This document shows positions 7,166 through 14,259 of a stretch of 34,470 nt of DNA, one piece after another (position 1 is the stretch's first letter; each line of letters begins with the position of its first letter). The translations under genes and the position numbers were made by a program. Origin of the DNA: Fibrobacter sp. (GTDB lineage Bacteria > Fibrobacterota > Fibrobacteria > Fibrobacterales > Fibrobacteraceae). The DNA is taken from the NCBI GenBank assembly GCA_024399015.1, contig JAKSIC010000030.1, positions 1 to 34,470 on the forward strand, given 5' to 3'. Below the pieces are notes generated by a model. It did no database searches. It saw only the letters and a list, made by a program, of their open reading frames with translations, and was not told the origin of the DNA.

Positions 7166-7699
7166 TCAATATTGATAGCACGTATAATCGCCAGTAATGT
7201 CATATACTTCACCATCATACTTCAAAGACTTGGCATCAGCGTATTCATTATCTATTTCAAAATAGTGTGTGGAATGGCATGTACAGCTTGAAACAGCCTT
7301 GTCTTCACCATAGGATATGGATAAGGTGTCTCCAGACAACCGATATTTAATGGTGGCCACAATACCACAGTAATCCATTGCATAAAATTTCAATGTGCAG
7401 GAAGATGTTCCATGGCATGGTCCAAAGCACGATATCATTGCTAAATTATGAACTTCAATAGGTTCTATTTCTATTGGTTCCACAGGGTAATAGGTTGCGG
7501 TATCACTTTCTTCAGAAACTTCCTTCGCCAACGCCAGGGCATTTTCGGAATTTTCCTTACAGCCTTCCATGCGAATGTTCACTGATCCTTTTGAAGAAGA
7601 ATGGATGCTTGTATCTGCATTGGAGCTACTGTCATCAGAACAGCTGCTGAGGAAAAGCATCAAAAGGGAAAATGATATGAGGGAGAGAAAGTACTTCAT
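7166..7699 (-). CDS. Hypothetical lipoprotein with CSDDSSSN start
   Basis: 177 residues. The signal peptide ends in a lipobox Leu-Ser-Ser-Cys (Cys20), followed by Ser-Asp-Asp-Ser-Ser-Ser-Asn, a lipoprotein start repeated in this genome (see 29759-30328). After a Ser-rich linker the mature part contains eight or more Cys, including CFGPCHGTSSC and CTCHSTHYF, suggesting disulfides in the periplasm or at the outer surface. No Shine-Dalgarno is visible. An AT-rich region with TATAATATAG-type -10 boxes lies 40-60 bp upstream. Function not recognised. Confidence 0.8.
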   Translation of the reverse strand: MKYFLSLISFSLLMLFLSSCSDDSSSNADTSIHSSSKGSVNIRMEGCKENSENALALAKEVSEESDTATYYPVEPIEIEPIEVHNLAMISCFGPCHGTSSCTLKFYAMDYCGIVATIKYRLSGDTLSISYGEDKAVSSCTCHSTHYFEIDNEYADAKSLKYDGEVYDITGDYTCYQY

Positions 7700-7871
7700 T
7701 GTTATGGGCTTTGGGATACTGAATAATCTTTAGCAAATATACTATATAATATAGTCGTCCGACCAATCCTTTAACTATATTTTGCTGGTCAATGGTGCTA
7801 GATCCTTCGGTCCCCATAACCCAAAGCGCAGCGCCCCAGCCTACATTTCACTAACCACTGTTTACTAAATT

Positions 7872-8375
7872 ATGATCATCCGCAGAGCAACTACAGAAGA
7901 CTTTTCCCAAATGCTTCCCATCTTCAGGGAAGTAATTGAGGGTGGCGACGCCTATGATTTTGAAGAAACTGCCAGCGACCAGGACGCATTCGACTACTGG
8001 TTTGGAAAGGGTGTTACCAGTTTCGTGGCTGTAGATGACGATCCGGTATCTGCAAATCAGGGCAAGGTCTTGGGCTTTTACAAGATTATCCAGAACCATC
8101 GTGGGCGAGGTAGCCATGTGGCAAACGCCAGTTTCATGGTTTCACGTGAAACACGGGGGCGGGGAATTGGGCGAAAACTGGGGGAGGATTGCCTTCGTCA
8201 GGCAAAAGAAATGGGCTTCAAGGCCATGCAGTTCAACTTCGTCATCAGTACCAACGAACCCGCCATGAAGTTGTGGAAAAGTCTGGGCTACAAGGAACTC
8301 TGCCGACTGCCCGGCGCATTCAACCATAAGAAGCTAGGTTTCGTAGATGCGGTGATCTTCTTCCAGGAACTATAG
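7872..8375 (+). CDS. GNAT-family N-acetyltransferase
   Basis: 167 residues covering a complete GNAT fold. The acetyl-CoA pyrophosphate loop is R-G-R-G-I-G-R-K-L-G at about residues 95-104, preceded by the beta-4 strand (ASFMVSRET). The C-terminal part has the usual Asn-Glu-Pro-Ala-x-x-Leu-Trp-x-x-Leu-Gly-Tyr helix (NEPAMKLWKSLGY). The acyl acceptor cannot be predicted. A parS site lies inside the coding sequence (8138-8153), over the codons for VSRET just before the cofactor loop. The start lacks a Shine-Dalgarno and follows an AT-rich TACTAAATT. Confidence 0.9.
   Translation: MIIRRATTEDFSQMLPIFREVIEGGDAYDFEETASDQDAFDYWFGKGVTSFVAVDDDPVSANQGKVLGFYKIIQNHRGRGSHVANASFMVSRETRGRGIGRKLGEDCLRQAKEMGFKAMQFNFVISTNEPAMKLWKSLGYKELCRLPGAFNHKKLGFVDAVIFFQEL
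8138..8153. promoter_or_regulatory. parS-like site 2 (inside GNAT gene)
   Basis: GGTTTCACGTGAAACA differs from the parS consensus only at its first base. It is embedded in codons of the GNAT gene. Confidence 0.85.
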
Positions 8376-8420
8376 AGGTTCAAGGCTCGAGTATATAATC
8401 ATCACAGGCCTCAGGAGATT

Positions 8421-8458
8421 AAAAAGTCCCAGGAACGAATCAGCCTCCTGGAATTTTT
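8421..8458 (+). terminator. Terminator after the GNAT gene
   Basis: CCAGGA (8429-8434) pairs with TCCTGG (8446-8451); an outer A5/T5 pairing extends the stem and AATTTTT follows. Confidence 0.6.
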
Positions 8459-8491
8459 ATATATTACTAGTGGTTATCGGGGGACCACTTT

Positions 8492-9061
8492 ATGCAACGC
8501 ACTGCATTTTCCTTCCCTTCATTTTTCACCATTCTCATTTTGCTTCTAGGTATGTTTTGCCAGGAAGGTTGCTCCCTTTACCATAACTTCATCTGGTACG
8601 AACCCAACTTATTGGATGATAATGGCAAGGTGATTCCACCTGAAAGTACATTTGAAGGTAATCCAGAATCACTAAATACCGACTACGAAATCTGGGATTA
8701 CTACACCAAAACTACTGCTAACTCATGGCTCATTTTTTTTATCCCATTTATTCCCTTGGGAGAAAATTATCAGGGTCCACATCCTGATCGCCACACAGGG
8801 GACTTTGTAATATGGACTAAAAAAGGTGAGGAATGTCCTGTGGTATACGCCAACGACGATCTTTTTTATGGAAAGATTTTGGAAAACGAGCCGGAAGATA
8901 TTACCGGGATTAATAATCACTACGACCTATGTCATTATGGAAAGTTACCCATCGATAAGCAGCAAGTATATACTATAAAACACAAAGGGGAAGAAAAACG
9001 ATACCTCTTTGTAAAGAGACAGTGGTGGGGTTATCATCCATTTTGGTATCCGGATGCCTAA
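8492..9061 (+). CDS. Hypothetical lipoprotein, first of a related pair
   Basis: 189 residues with a long hydrophobic signal and a probable lipidation Cys27 (Gln-Glu-Gly-Cys). A second hydrophobic run (LIFFIPFIPLG, near 80-90) is too short for a confident membrane helix. It shares several elements in order with the next protein: a Pro-containing Ile/Phe run, a Glu-Cys-Pro-Val strand, a Tyr-Asp-Leu-Cys motif and a Lys-Gly-Glu near the end. No enzyme motif is seen. A small hairpin GTGGT/ACCAC (8470-8488) immediately precedes the start, with a G-rich loop that may serve as the ribosome site. Confidence 0.7.
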   Translation: MQRTAFSFPSFFTILILLLGMFCQEGCSLYHNFIWYEPNLLDDNGKVIPPESTFEGNPESLNTDYEIWDYYTKTTANSWLIFFIPFIPLGENYQGPHPDRHTGDFVIWTKKGEECPVVYANDDLFYGKILENEPEDITGINNHYDLCHYGKLPIDKQQVYTIKHKGEEKRYLFVKRQWWGYHPFWYPDA

Positions 9062-9085
9062 TGCAAATAATGAGTAGGAATGTAT

Positions 9086-9529
9086 ATGAAGACTATTTTA
9101 CGACTATTGATTATTGCATTTTGCTTTGAGTTCTGTTCTTGTGCGCATCTTTATGTCTCTACATCCTGGAGACCTGAAAATGGGACAATCACCGAAAACC
9201 TGAATGTTGACGAAAAAAGATACAACTCGGGAATTGGTCTAGCTGGCATTATCATACCAATAATTCCGACGTGGTTCCATAACTCTGGATTTACACTTGA
9301 AATAAAAGTGCCTGATACAGAGGACAATGAATGTCCTGTATTGACTACTTCTCTTGGAAAATACAAGGGTTCATATTGGAAATATGACCACTTATGTGCC
9401 TATTTTCTTTCTGAAGAAGGCAATGTCGTAGATGGGGAAATACCCGCAACTATCCAATGGAAAGGCGAAACCATTCCTTTTACATTGTCCAAACACTACG
9501 ACATCCGCTTCAATTTTTGGGGAATGTAG
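9086..9529 (+). CDS. Hypothetical lipoprotein, second of a related pair
   Basis: 147 residues from the ATG at 9086, which has AGGA at 6-nt spacing; the in-frame ATG at 9080 touches that site and is unlikely. The signal ends Phe-Cys-Ser-Cys-Ala (probable lipid site Cys19). The mature part has IPIIPTW, NECPVL, YDHLCAY and a terminal aromatic strand, in the same order as the preceding protein, so the two may be diverged duplicates. They are 24 bp apart and probably co-transcribed. Function is not recognised. Confidence 0.72.
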   Translation: MKTILRLLIIAFCFEFCSCAHLYVSTSWRPENGTITENLNVDEKRYNSGIGLAGIIIPIIPTWFHNSGFTLEIKVPDTEDNECPVLTTSLGKYKGSYWKYDHLCAYFLSEEGNVVDGEIPATIQWKGETIPFTLSKHYDIRFNFWGM

Positions 9530-9559
9530 TATTCTTTGTTGGCGGGCTTCGCCTTGCTG

Positions 9560-9575
9560 TGTTTCACGTGAAACT
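9560..9575. promoter_or_regulatory. parS-like site 3 (intergenic)
   Basis: TGTTTCACGTGAAACT, one mismatch at the last base. It lies 4 bp upstream of the -10 box of the VOC gene, so bound ParB could cover that promoter. Confidence 0.85.
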
Positions 9576-9578
9576 TTA

Positions 9579-9590
9579 TATATTATCTCC
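9579..9590 (+). promoter_or_regulatory. -10 box 6 nt before the VOC start
   Basis: TATATT (9579-9584) then ATCTCC then ATG; no Shine-Dalgarno. Suggests a leaderless message starting at 9591. Confidence 0.45.
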
Positions 9591-9971
9591 ATGAAGATTG
9601 AACACGTCGCCATTTGGGTTCAGGATATTGAAAAAATTTGTGGCTTCTACCAGAAGTATTTCAACGCTACCATTGGACCACTTTACCATAATCCTGTGAA
9701 AGGTTTCTCCAGCCGCTTCCTCACATTTGATGGAGGGGCCCGACTGGAAGTAATGAACCGAAGAGATATTCAATCTTCAATATCTTATGAACATTTGGGG
9801 TGGGCACACATATCTTTATCTTTGGGTTCCAAGGAAATGGTGGATAAGTTGACCCAGCAAATGGAAGATGAGGGCATTACCGTGGTGGGGAAGCCCCGCA
9901 CCACTGGAGATGGGTACTACGAAAGTGTAGTCCAGGATCCCGAAGGAAACCTCATCGAACTGACTATTTAA
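9591..9971 (+). CDS. VOC (glyoxalase/bleomycin-resistance) family protein
   Basis: 126 residues, one vicinal-oxygen-chelate module pair. The start strand is MKIEHVAIWVQDIE with metal-ligand candidate His5; the other candidates are Glu near residue 50 (ARLEVM), His in AHISLS, and the terminal Glu in DPEGNLIELTI. That is the glyoxalase I-like pattern of metal ligands; the true substrate is unknown. I start at 9591, because the longer frame upstream would read through the parS site and has no ribosome site. The next gene begins 13 bp after its stop, so the two are probably an operon. Confidence 0.88.
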   Translation: MKIEHVAIWVQDIEKICGFYQKYFNATIGPLYHNPVKGFSSRFLTFDGGARLEVMNRRDIQSSISYEHLGWAHISLSLGSKEMVDKLTQQMEDEGITVVGKPRTTGDGYYESVVQDPEGNLIELTI

Positions 9972-9984
9972 TAGAAGGTATATC

Positions 9985-10449
9985 ATGGCAAAATCTATCT
10001 GCGGTGCAAATTGCGATCAATGCTCCATGAAGGAAAGCTGTTACGGCTGCATCAAGACCAAGGGAAAACCCTTCGGTGGTAAATGTGTTTTAGCAGAATG
10101 TTGCCTGGGCAAGAAAATGAAACGCTGTGAACAGTGCCAAAGTTCCGAAGGTTCCTGCTGCAAGAAGGTAGAACTCCTCAAGGAAATCAACAGCCTCAAA
10201 GTGACCGGCATGCCCAAGGTGAAGGAACTTTTTGCCCTGAACGGCTCCTTCGTCAACATGGAATACTGCCTACCCAATGGACAGAAAGTCAAACTTCTAA
10301 ACGATAATGATATCTATCTGGGGAATCAACTGCCCAAGAAAGACAGCAAACGATGCTATGGAATCGCTGCCAACAACTCCCATATATTGGTATGCGAATA
10401 TGGGGAAGACGGCGCCGATCCCGAAATCGTGATCTACAAGAAGAGGTAA
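9985..10449 (+). CDS. Cys-rich DUF3795-type protein
   Basis: 154 residues. The N-terminal 55 contain many Cys (Cys7, Cys11, Cys14, Cys19, Cys22, then pairs further on), a layout like DUF3795 proteins, presumed metal binders. The C-terminal half is a small domain without obvious motif. AGAAGG lies 7 nt before the start. It follows the VOC gene closely and is followed by a repeat-rich, gene-free region. The biochemical role is unknown. Confidence 0.75.
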   Translation: MAKSICGANCDQCSMKESCYGCIKTKGKPFGGKCVLAECCLGKKMKRCEQCQSSEGSCCKKVELLKEINSLKVTGMPKVKELFALNGSFVNMEYCLPNGQKVKLLNDNDIYLGNQLPKKDSKRCYGIAANNSHILVCEYGEDGADPEIVIYKKR

Positions 10450-10549
10450 TGTTTGGTTCGCTATCGAATGTTGCTGCACTACGTGCCCTACCTTAATCGG
10501 CTCAGCCATGCCAGAATATAAATATTCTGTCGCGGCATTCGCCTCATAA

Positions 10550-10565
10550 GGTTTCACGTGAAACA
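10550..10565. promoter_or_regulatory. parS-like site 4 (intergenic)
   Basis: GGTTTCACGTGAAACA; differs from consensus only at the first base. Confidence 0.85.
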
Positions 10566-10583
10566 CGCACAAGGTTTGGATGC

Positions 10584-10605
10584 AAAAACAAGCTTGCTTG
10601 TTTTT
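10584..10605. terminator. Bidirectional terminator-like hairpin
   Basis: AAAAACAAGC and GCTTGTTTTT are perfectly complementary around a TT centre, with a T tract on either strand. Confidence 0.6.
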
Positions 10606-10769
10606 ATAGCCAAACCGCAGGGTGTAGCATGCGAAGCATGCCAACACGCAGACCTAGCGAAATACCACAACATTTTCTATATTTACAGAAAATAGCTACG
10701 GCTCAGAAATGAGCAAGCAAGCTTGCTCGCTTCATTCGCCTTGACTATTTTTATACTTGTCGATTCTTA

Positions 10770-10784
10770 GCGGGCATGTCCCGC
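10770..10784 (+). other. GC hairpin at the head of the queD leader
   Basis: GCGGG (10770-10774) pairs with CCCGC (10780-10784) around a 5-nt loop, immediately 5' of the riboswitch-like element. It may be an insulating stem or part of the leader fold. Confidence 0.5.
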
Positions 10785-10824
10785 GGACAGTTCGAAAACC
10801 ATCCTGTCTTTAAACAAAACTAGG
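10785..10824 (+). promoter_or_regulatory. Candidate preQ1-I riboswitch before queD
   Basis: P1 is GACAG (10786-10790) with CTGTC (10804-10808). The loop starts TTCG and has AACC (10797-10800), and the 3' tail is TTTAAACAAAACTAGG (10809-10824). The A-rich tail ending in AGG and the AACC loop closely resemble the compact preQ1-I aptamer known from Thermoanaerobacter tengcongensis. The tail's AGG is also the only Shine-Dalgarno, 6 nt before the ATG at 10831, so pseudoknot pairing of loop CC with tail GG would hide it when preQ1 binds. This predicts translational shut-off of queuosine-precursor synthesis by its product. Context with queD-queE supports it strongly; no covariance search was run. 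Confidence 0.82.
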
Positions 10825-10830
10825 TACCCC

Positions 10831-11163
10831 ATGTACAGAATCTCGAAGCGCTTCGAAATATCCGGAGCCCATAAGTTGGCACTTTCCTACGAAAGTAAAT
10901 GCCAGAATCTCCACGGTCATAACTGGATCATTACGGTCCACTGCCAGTCCAAGACATTGAATGCCGACGGAATGGTCATCGATTTCAAGACCGTCAAGGA
11001 AACCATCTCACAGCAGCTGGACCACAAGTACATTAACGATGTGGTCGATTTCAACCCCACGGCAGAGAATATTGCCAAGTGGATTTGCGACCAGATTCCC
11101 CACTGCTATAAGGTGACGGTCCAGGAAAGCGAAGGCAATATTGCCGAATACGAAATCGATTAA
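10831..11163 (+). CDS. queD: 6-carboxytetrahydropterin synthase
   Basis: 110 residues. QueD converts dihydroneopterin triphosphate to 6-carboxytetrahydropterin, the second step of the 7-deazaguanine (preQ0/queuosine) pathway. Zinc ligands are His14, His28 and His30 (LHGHNW); the catalytic Cys24 sits in KCQNLHGH. LDHKYIND and the Glu of TAENIAKW complete the family pattern, and VQESEGN near the end is the substrate-binding Glu region. Length is at the short end of normal. The ribosome site lies in the preQ1-like aptamer. queE follows after 18 bp; queC and queF are not in the window. Confidence 0.95.
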   Translation: MYRISKRFEISGAHKLALSYESKCQNLHGHNWIITVHCQSKTLNADGMVIDFKTVKETISQQLDHKYINDVVDFNPTAENIAKWICDQIPHCYKVTVQESEGNIAEYEID

Positions 11164-11181
11164 AACTGTCCGTGGTACATT

Positions 11182-11853
11182 ATGAAAATCTCTGAAATCT
11201 TCCTGAGTATCGAGGGGGAGGGTATCCGCACAGGCGCCCCTGCCGTCTTCATCCGTCTGTTCGGTTGTAATCTCCGATGCAAATATTGTGACTCCATGTA
11301 TGCCGTGAAGGGTTCCGATTATACGGAAATGACTCCCAAAGAAGTAATGGAAAAGGTCCAGTCTTTCAACACCAAGTACATTACTTTGACCGGTGGGGAG
11401 CCACTTATCCACAAGGATGTGAAAGTTTTATTGAAAATGTTGGACGATTCCGGCTTCGAAATCAATATCGAAACCAATGGAACTCAACCCAAGCCAAAGG
11501 GAATAAAACACCTAATCTGTACCATGGACTGGAAATCCCCTAGTAGCGGAATGACCGCCAAAATGAGATTGGAGAACATGATGACCCTTGGACAGAAGGA
11601 TGTTTTGAAGTTCGTGGTAGGAACAGTTGAGGATCTGGAAGATGCCGCCAAGGTGGTAGCCACCATGGAAAACCATTTCAACCACCACCAAAAAAGACTC
11701 CCCACATTCTATGTTTCTCCCATCTTCGGGACTATGAAATATGAGGATACGGTGAACTGGATTCTCGGGAATGAAGTAATGCATCGAAACAATGTTCGCT
11801 TCCAAGTTCAGCTCCATAAGATTATCTGGGACCCCGAAGCAAGGGGAGTATAA
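11182..11853 (+). CDS. queE: 7-carboxy-7-deazaguanine synthase, radical SAM
   Basis: 223 residues. QueE rearranges carboxytetrahydropterin to 7-carboxy-7-deazaguanine using SAM and a [4Fe-4S] cluster. The cluster Cys are Cys29, Cys33 and Cys36 (C-N-L-R-C-K-Y-C), the standard CxxxCxxC spacing. Other marks are SIEGEG near residue 10, TGGEPL for SAM binding and INIETNGT in the barrel. It probably shares the queD transcript and its riboswitch control. A terminator follows at 11891-11916. Confidence 0.95.
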   Translation: MKISEIFLSIEGEGIRTGAPAVFIRLFGCNLRCKYCDSMYAVKGSDYTEMTPKEVMEKVQSFNTKYITLTGGEPLIHKDVKVLLKMLDDSGFEINIETNGTQPKPKGIKHLICTMDWKSPSSGMTAKMRLENMMTLGQKDVLKFVVGTVEDLEDAAKVVATMENHFNHHQKRLPTFYVSPIFGTMKYEDTVNWILGNEVMHRNNVRFQVQLHKIIWDPEARGV

Positions 11854-11890
11854 AAAAGAAATGTTGGTGTCCTTCGGACACTACATCCTG

Positions 11891-11916
11891 GCCCTCGGCA
11901 ATGCCTTGGGCTTTTT
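11891..11916 (+). terminator. Terminator of the queDE operon
   Basis: GCCC/GGGC outer and GGC/GCC inner stems (11891-11911) followed by TTTTT. A further small hairpin with a TTC loop (about 11870-11884) precedes it. Confidence 0.75.
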
Positions 11917-11917
11917 C

Positions 11918-12631
11918 TTATAAGGAATCTTTCCCAGAATTCAAATCCACAATCCACATTAACCGTTGGATGTATTTAGGCAGGATATCGTGGATTAATG
12001 TTGAAGAGTCATCGTCTGGGGTGAACGTTTCTTCTTGTTCCATCATGTCGCTCATGACAGGAGGGAGTACACCAAAGAGATTCTTTACTTCTTCTGCAGT
12101 ATATTGCCGATGGAGGATGGGTTCACCAGACAGAGTCTTGATGGCGGCAAGTTCTTCCGCTGGGTAAAACTTGCAGGGCTTCCAGACTTCATTGCCATAC
12201 TTATCTCTGAAACCCGCAGCTCCGAAAAGACGGCAAATGGATGCCCGGCCACCATAAATGGTGCAATGCCCCGGAAGGTTCGTCCCCGAAATATCTTCCC
12301 GGAAGAATGGACAACGTTGGTGCGATTGTTCCACGTGAAACATGCGACGGAGAACGTCATACCAGTGATCTTCTTCCGCTATTTTCTGGGCTACTTCAGG
12401 TTGATTGCACAATAGCCAGGCGGCCATGTACAGAGCTTCACTTTCCAATAAATCGGGTTCGAAATGTTCACAGCATTTGCCACAGCCCTGAGGGCAGGTG
12501 AACTTGGACTTTTCAAACCATTCCCGTTGCTTTTCTTCGATCCGGGAATAAACAGCATCCATCTCGACCAGGATGTCGTATTCTTCAGTACCCCTCAGCT
12601 GAGCAAGTATGGGGGCAATTTCAGAAATCAT
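11918..12631 (-). CDS. YkgJ-type zinc/iron-chelating cysteine cluster protein
   Basis: 237 residues. The family pattern is present: CPQGCGKCC near residues 46-54, CPFF near 107, HC-x-IYGGRASICRLF near 122-135 and a late Cys (KPCKFYP). These Cys are thought to bind zinc or an Fe-S cluster; the physiological role of the family is unknown. The start at 12631 has GGAAGG at 5-nt spacing, but that site is buried in a 9-bp hairpin (12635-12671). A parS site (12327-12342) overlaps the codons for MFHVEQ. The macrodomain gene lies 88 bp upstream on the same strand. Confidence 0.88.
   Translation of the reverse strand: MISEIAPILAQLRGTEEYDILVEMDAVYSRIEEKQREWFEKSKFTCPQGCGKCCEHFEPDLLESEALYMAAWLLCNQPEVAQKIAEEDHWYDVLRRMFHVEQSHQRCPFFREDISGTNLPGHCTIYGGRASICRLFGAAGFRDKYGNEVWKPCKFYPAEELAAIKTLSGEPILHRQYTAEEVKNLFGVLPPVMSDMMEQEETFTPDDDSSTLIHDILPKYIQRLMWIVDLNSGKDSL
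12327..12342. promoter_or_regulatory. parS-like site 5 (inside YkgJ-type gene)
   Basis: TGTTCCACGTGAAACA, a full consensus match, embedded in codons of the minus-strand gene. Confidence 0.9.
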
Positions 12632-12634
12632 AAA

Positions 12635-12671
12635 TGCCTTCCTGTTGCCAAAAATCTAGCAAAGGAAGGCA
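12635..12671 (-). promoter_or_regulatory. Hairpin sequestering the YkgJ-gene ribosome site
   Basis: On the minus strand TGCCTTCCT (12671-12663) pairs with AGGAAGGCA (12643-12635), with an inner TTGC/GCAA stem. The 3' arm contains the Shine-Dalgarno GGAAGG. No T tract follows, so it is not a normal terminator. Confidence 0.6.
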
Positions 12672-12719
12672 CCCATTGGTACGAATTTTCTTCAAATATT
12701 TTTCTTACTTTCTGGCAGT

Positions 12720-13229
12720 TCAAGGTGCCATCATCTTCAAAACATCTTGGTAAATTTTCAACATGTCTTCACCAAAGCAGCAGAAGATTACCTTTTTCAC
12801 CTTTTGAACGGGGTAGTTTCGAACTGCCCAAATGGCAATTTCGGTAGCTTCCTTTTTCGGATAGCCATAGACCCCGGTGGAGATGGCAGAGAAAGCAACC
12901 GTCTCGCAATTATTTTCCTCGGCCAGTTTCATGGAGTTCACATAACAGTTTTTCAGCTGTTCAGGCTCACCATGAAAACCGTCCCGGAAGATAGGACCTG
13001 GGGTATGAATAACATACTTTGCTGGCAATTTGAATCCAGGGGTGATTCTTGCTTCTCCAGTTTCGCAGCCACCAAATACTCGACAAGCTTCTAACAGTTC
13101 TCTTCCGGCTGCACGATGGATGGCGCCATCCACACCTCCACCACCAAGCAAAGATCTGTTGGCAGCGTTCACAATGGCATCCACTTTAAGCTTAGTGATG
13201 TCACCTTGAATGACCTCAATTTCCAGCAT
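12720..13229 (-). CDS. Macrodomain protein, ADP-ribose deacetylase type
   Basis: 169 residues, one macrodomain of the YmdB/MacroD class, which hydrolyses O-acetyl-ADP-ribose and removes mono-ADP-ribose from acidic residues. Diagnostic segments: GDITKLKVDAIVNAAN at 9-24, LLGGGGVDGAIHRAAG at 27-42 (substrate loop 1, catalytic Asp34) and AISTGVYGYP near 115-124 (loop 2). AGGAGG lies 6 nt before the ATG. The gene starts next to the AT-rich region that precedes rsmG. Substrate in vivo is unknown. Confidence 0.95.
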   Translation of the reverse strand: MLEIEVIQGDITKLKVDAIVNAANRSLLGGGGVDGAIHRAAGRELLEACRVFGGCETGEARITPGFKLPAKYVIHTPGPIFRDGFHGEPEQLKNCYVNSMKLAEENNCETVAFSAISTGVYGYPKKEATEIAIWAVRNYPVQKVKKVIFCCFGEDMLKIYQDVLKMMAP

Positions 13230-13611
13230 ATTCCACCTCCTCTTTTTGTCTGATTCAACAAAAGTTCACAGCCTTTTTCAAAAATTAATTCTTTTTGAAT
13301 TAATGAGTTAGCCTATCCCAAAATTTTTTATTCACAAAAACCCAACATCAATTAAAAAAATATCCACAGATATTTTTAGAAAATTCATTGGCCGGGCTTC
13401 CTTTTGTTGATTTTATTTTTTTCCTTATCTAAATTATGTCATGGTTTGTTTCACGTGAAACATGCGATAGTGAGTGTCGCAGAAAAAATGTACGCATTTT
13501 TTCTATGACCGAGCATGAGCATGTAGCGCTTGCACCCGATTTTATTTTTATGAATTAGGCAAGCGCCAACATCCCATAGGATGTTGAGTTTCACAAAAGA
13601 AGGAAGCGATA
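13230..13611. other. AT-rich gap before rsmG with DnaA-box-like sites and parS
   Basis: No gene is seen. A perfect TTATNCACA match (TTATTCACA, 13328-13336) and a near match (ATATCCACA, 13360-13368) occur in AT-rich sequence. A perfect parS is at 13447-13462. A 10-bp hairpin AGAAAAAATG/CATTTTTTCT (13481-13504) is flanked by words shared with the repeat at 32.6 kb. An 8-bp hairpin CAACATCC/GGATGTTG (13567-13586) precedes the rsmG ribosome site. It may contain the rsmG-parAB promoter and could be an origin candidate. Confidence 0.5.
13447..13462. promoter_or_regulatory. parS site 6 (upstream of rsmG-parAB)
   Basis: TGTTTCACGTGAAACA is a perfect 16-bp palindrome and full consensus, 150 bp before the operon that encodes ParA and ParB. 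Confidence 0.95.
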
Positions 13612-14259
13612 TTGAAACCGTCAATGGACGAAATGCAAAAAAATCTGCTGCTGAAATTCCTTGCCGATAATGGTGTGGAACTGTCCGCAGATACCTTGGA
13701 CAAGCTGTACAAGTTTGCTGATTTGGTGGTGGAGACCAAGGAATTCGGCAACCTGATTTCGCCGAAGGATTCCGAGAAAATTCTCTCCCGCCACATTACC
13801 GACTCCCTGGTGCCTTATATATATATGTCTAAAAATAACGTTGCCCTCAAGGGTAAACGTTGGGCAGACATGGGTGCAGGTGCAGGCTGCCCGTCATTCC
13901 CGCTGGCAATCGCCATGCCGGATGTTCAGTTTTATGCAGTGGAACCCCGCAACAAGCGTGTGCAGTTCATGAACTTTGTGAAGGATGAATTGCACCTGGA
14001 CAACATGACCGTCGTAGGCAAGCGATTCGAAACTTCCGGTCTTGCCTACCTGGACTTCATCAGCTGCCGTGCGCTTTCCACTTTCGAGAACGACTGGGAA
14101 CGCGCCCAGCCGGGTCTTGCCCGGGGTGGCATTTTCGCCACCTTGAAGAGTTACAATAATATCGTTCACCTGGAAAACGATCCGGCAGTACACATATATA
14201 AATATGCATTGCCCCAGGAAGAACAGGAATATGCTTTAGTTACAAGAGGTAACGAATGA
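13612..14259 (+). CDS. rsmG: 16S rRNA (guanine-527-N7)-methyltransferase
   Basis: 215 residues. RsmG (GidB) places m7G527 in 16S rRNA using SAM; its loss gives low-level streptomycin resistance in other bacteria. The SAM motif WADMGAGAGCPSFPLAI at about 84-100 corresponds to the family's LDLGTGAGFPG signature, followed by VEPRNKRVQFM. I accept the TTG start because AAGGA lies 7 nt upstream; the ATG at 13624 has none. The stop overlaps the parA start by four bases (ATGA), as expected for translational coupling. The gene order gidB-parA-parB is common close to replication origins. Confidence 0.95.
   Translation: MKPSMDEMQKNLLLKFLADNGVELSADTLDKLYKFADLVVETKEFGNLISPKDSEKILSRHITDSLVPYIYMSKNNVALKGKRWADMGAGAGCPSFPLAIAMPDVQFYAVEPRNKRVQFMNFVKDELHLDNMTVVGKRFETSGLAYLDFISCRALSTFENDWERAQPGLARGGIFATLKSYNNIVHLENDPAVHIYKYALPQEEQEYALVTRGNE

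Larger units (their letters stand above)
10450..10769. repeat. Gene-free region packed with hairpin repeats
   Basis: No ORF here is credible. Palindromes: AGAATATAAATATTCT (10513-10528), parS (10550-10565), a 10-bp A/T-ended hairpin (10584-10605), GCATGC-GAA-GCATGC (about 10627-10641), and GAGCAAGC-AA-GCTTGCTC (10711-10728). Two of them are flanked by the same words, CGGCTCAG on the left and ATTCGCCT on the right (10491-10545 and 10697-10747), which also occur near 32.5 kb. Confidence 0.65.
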
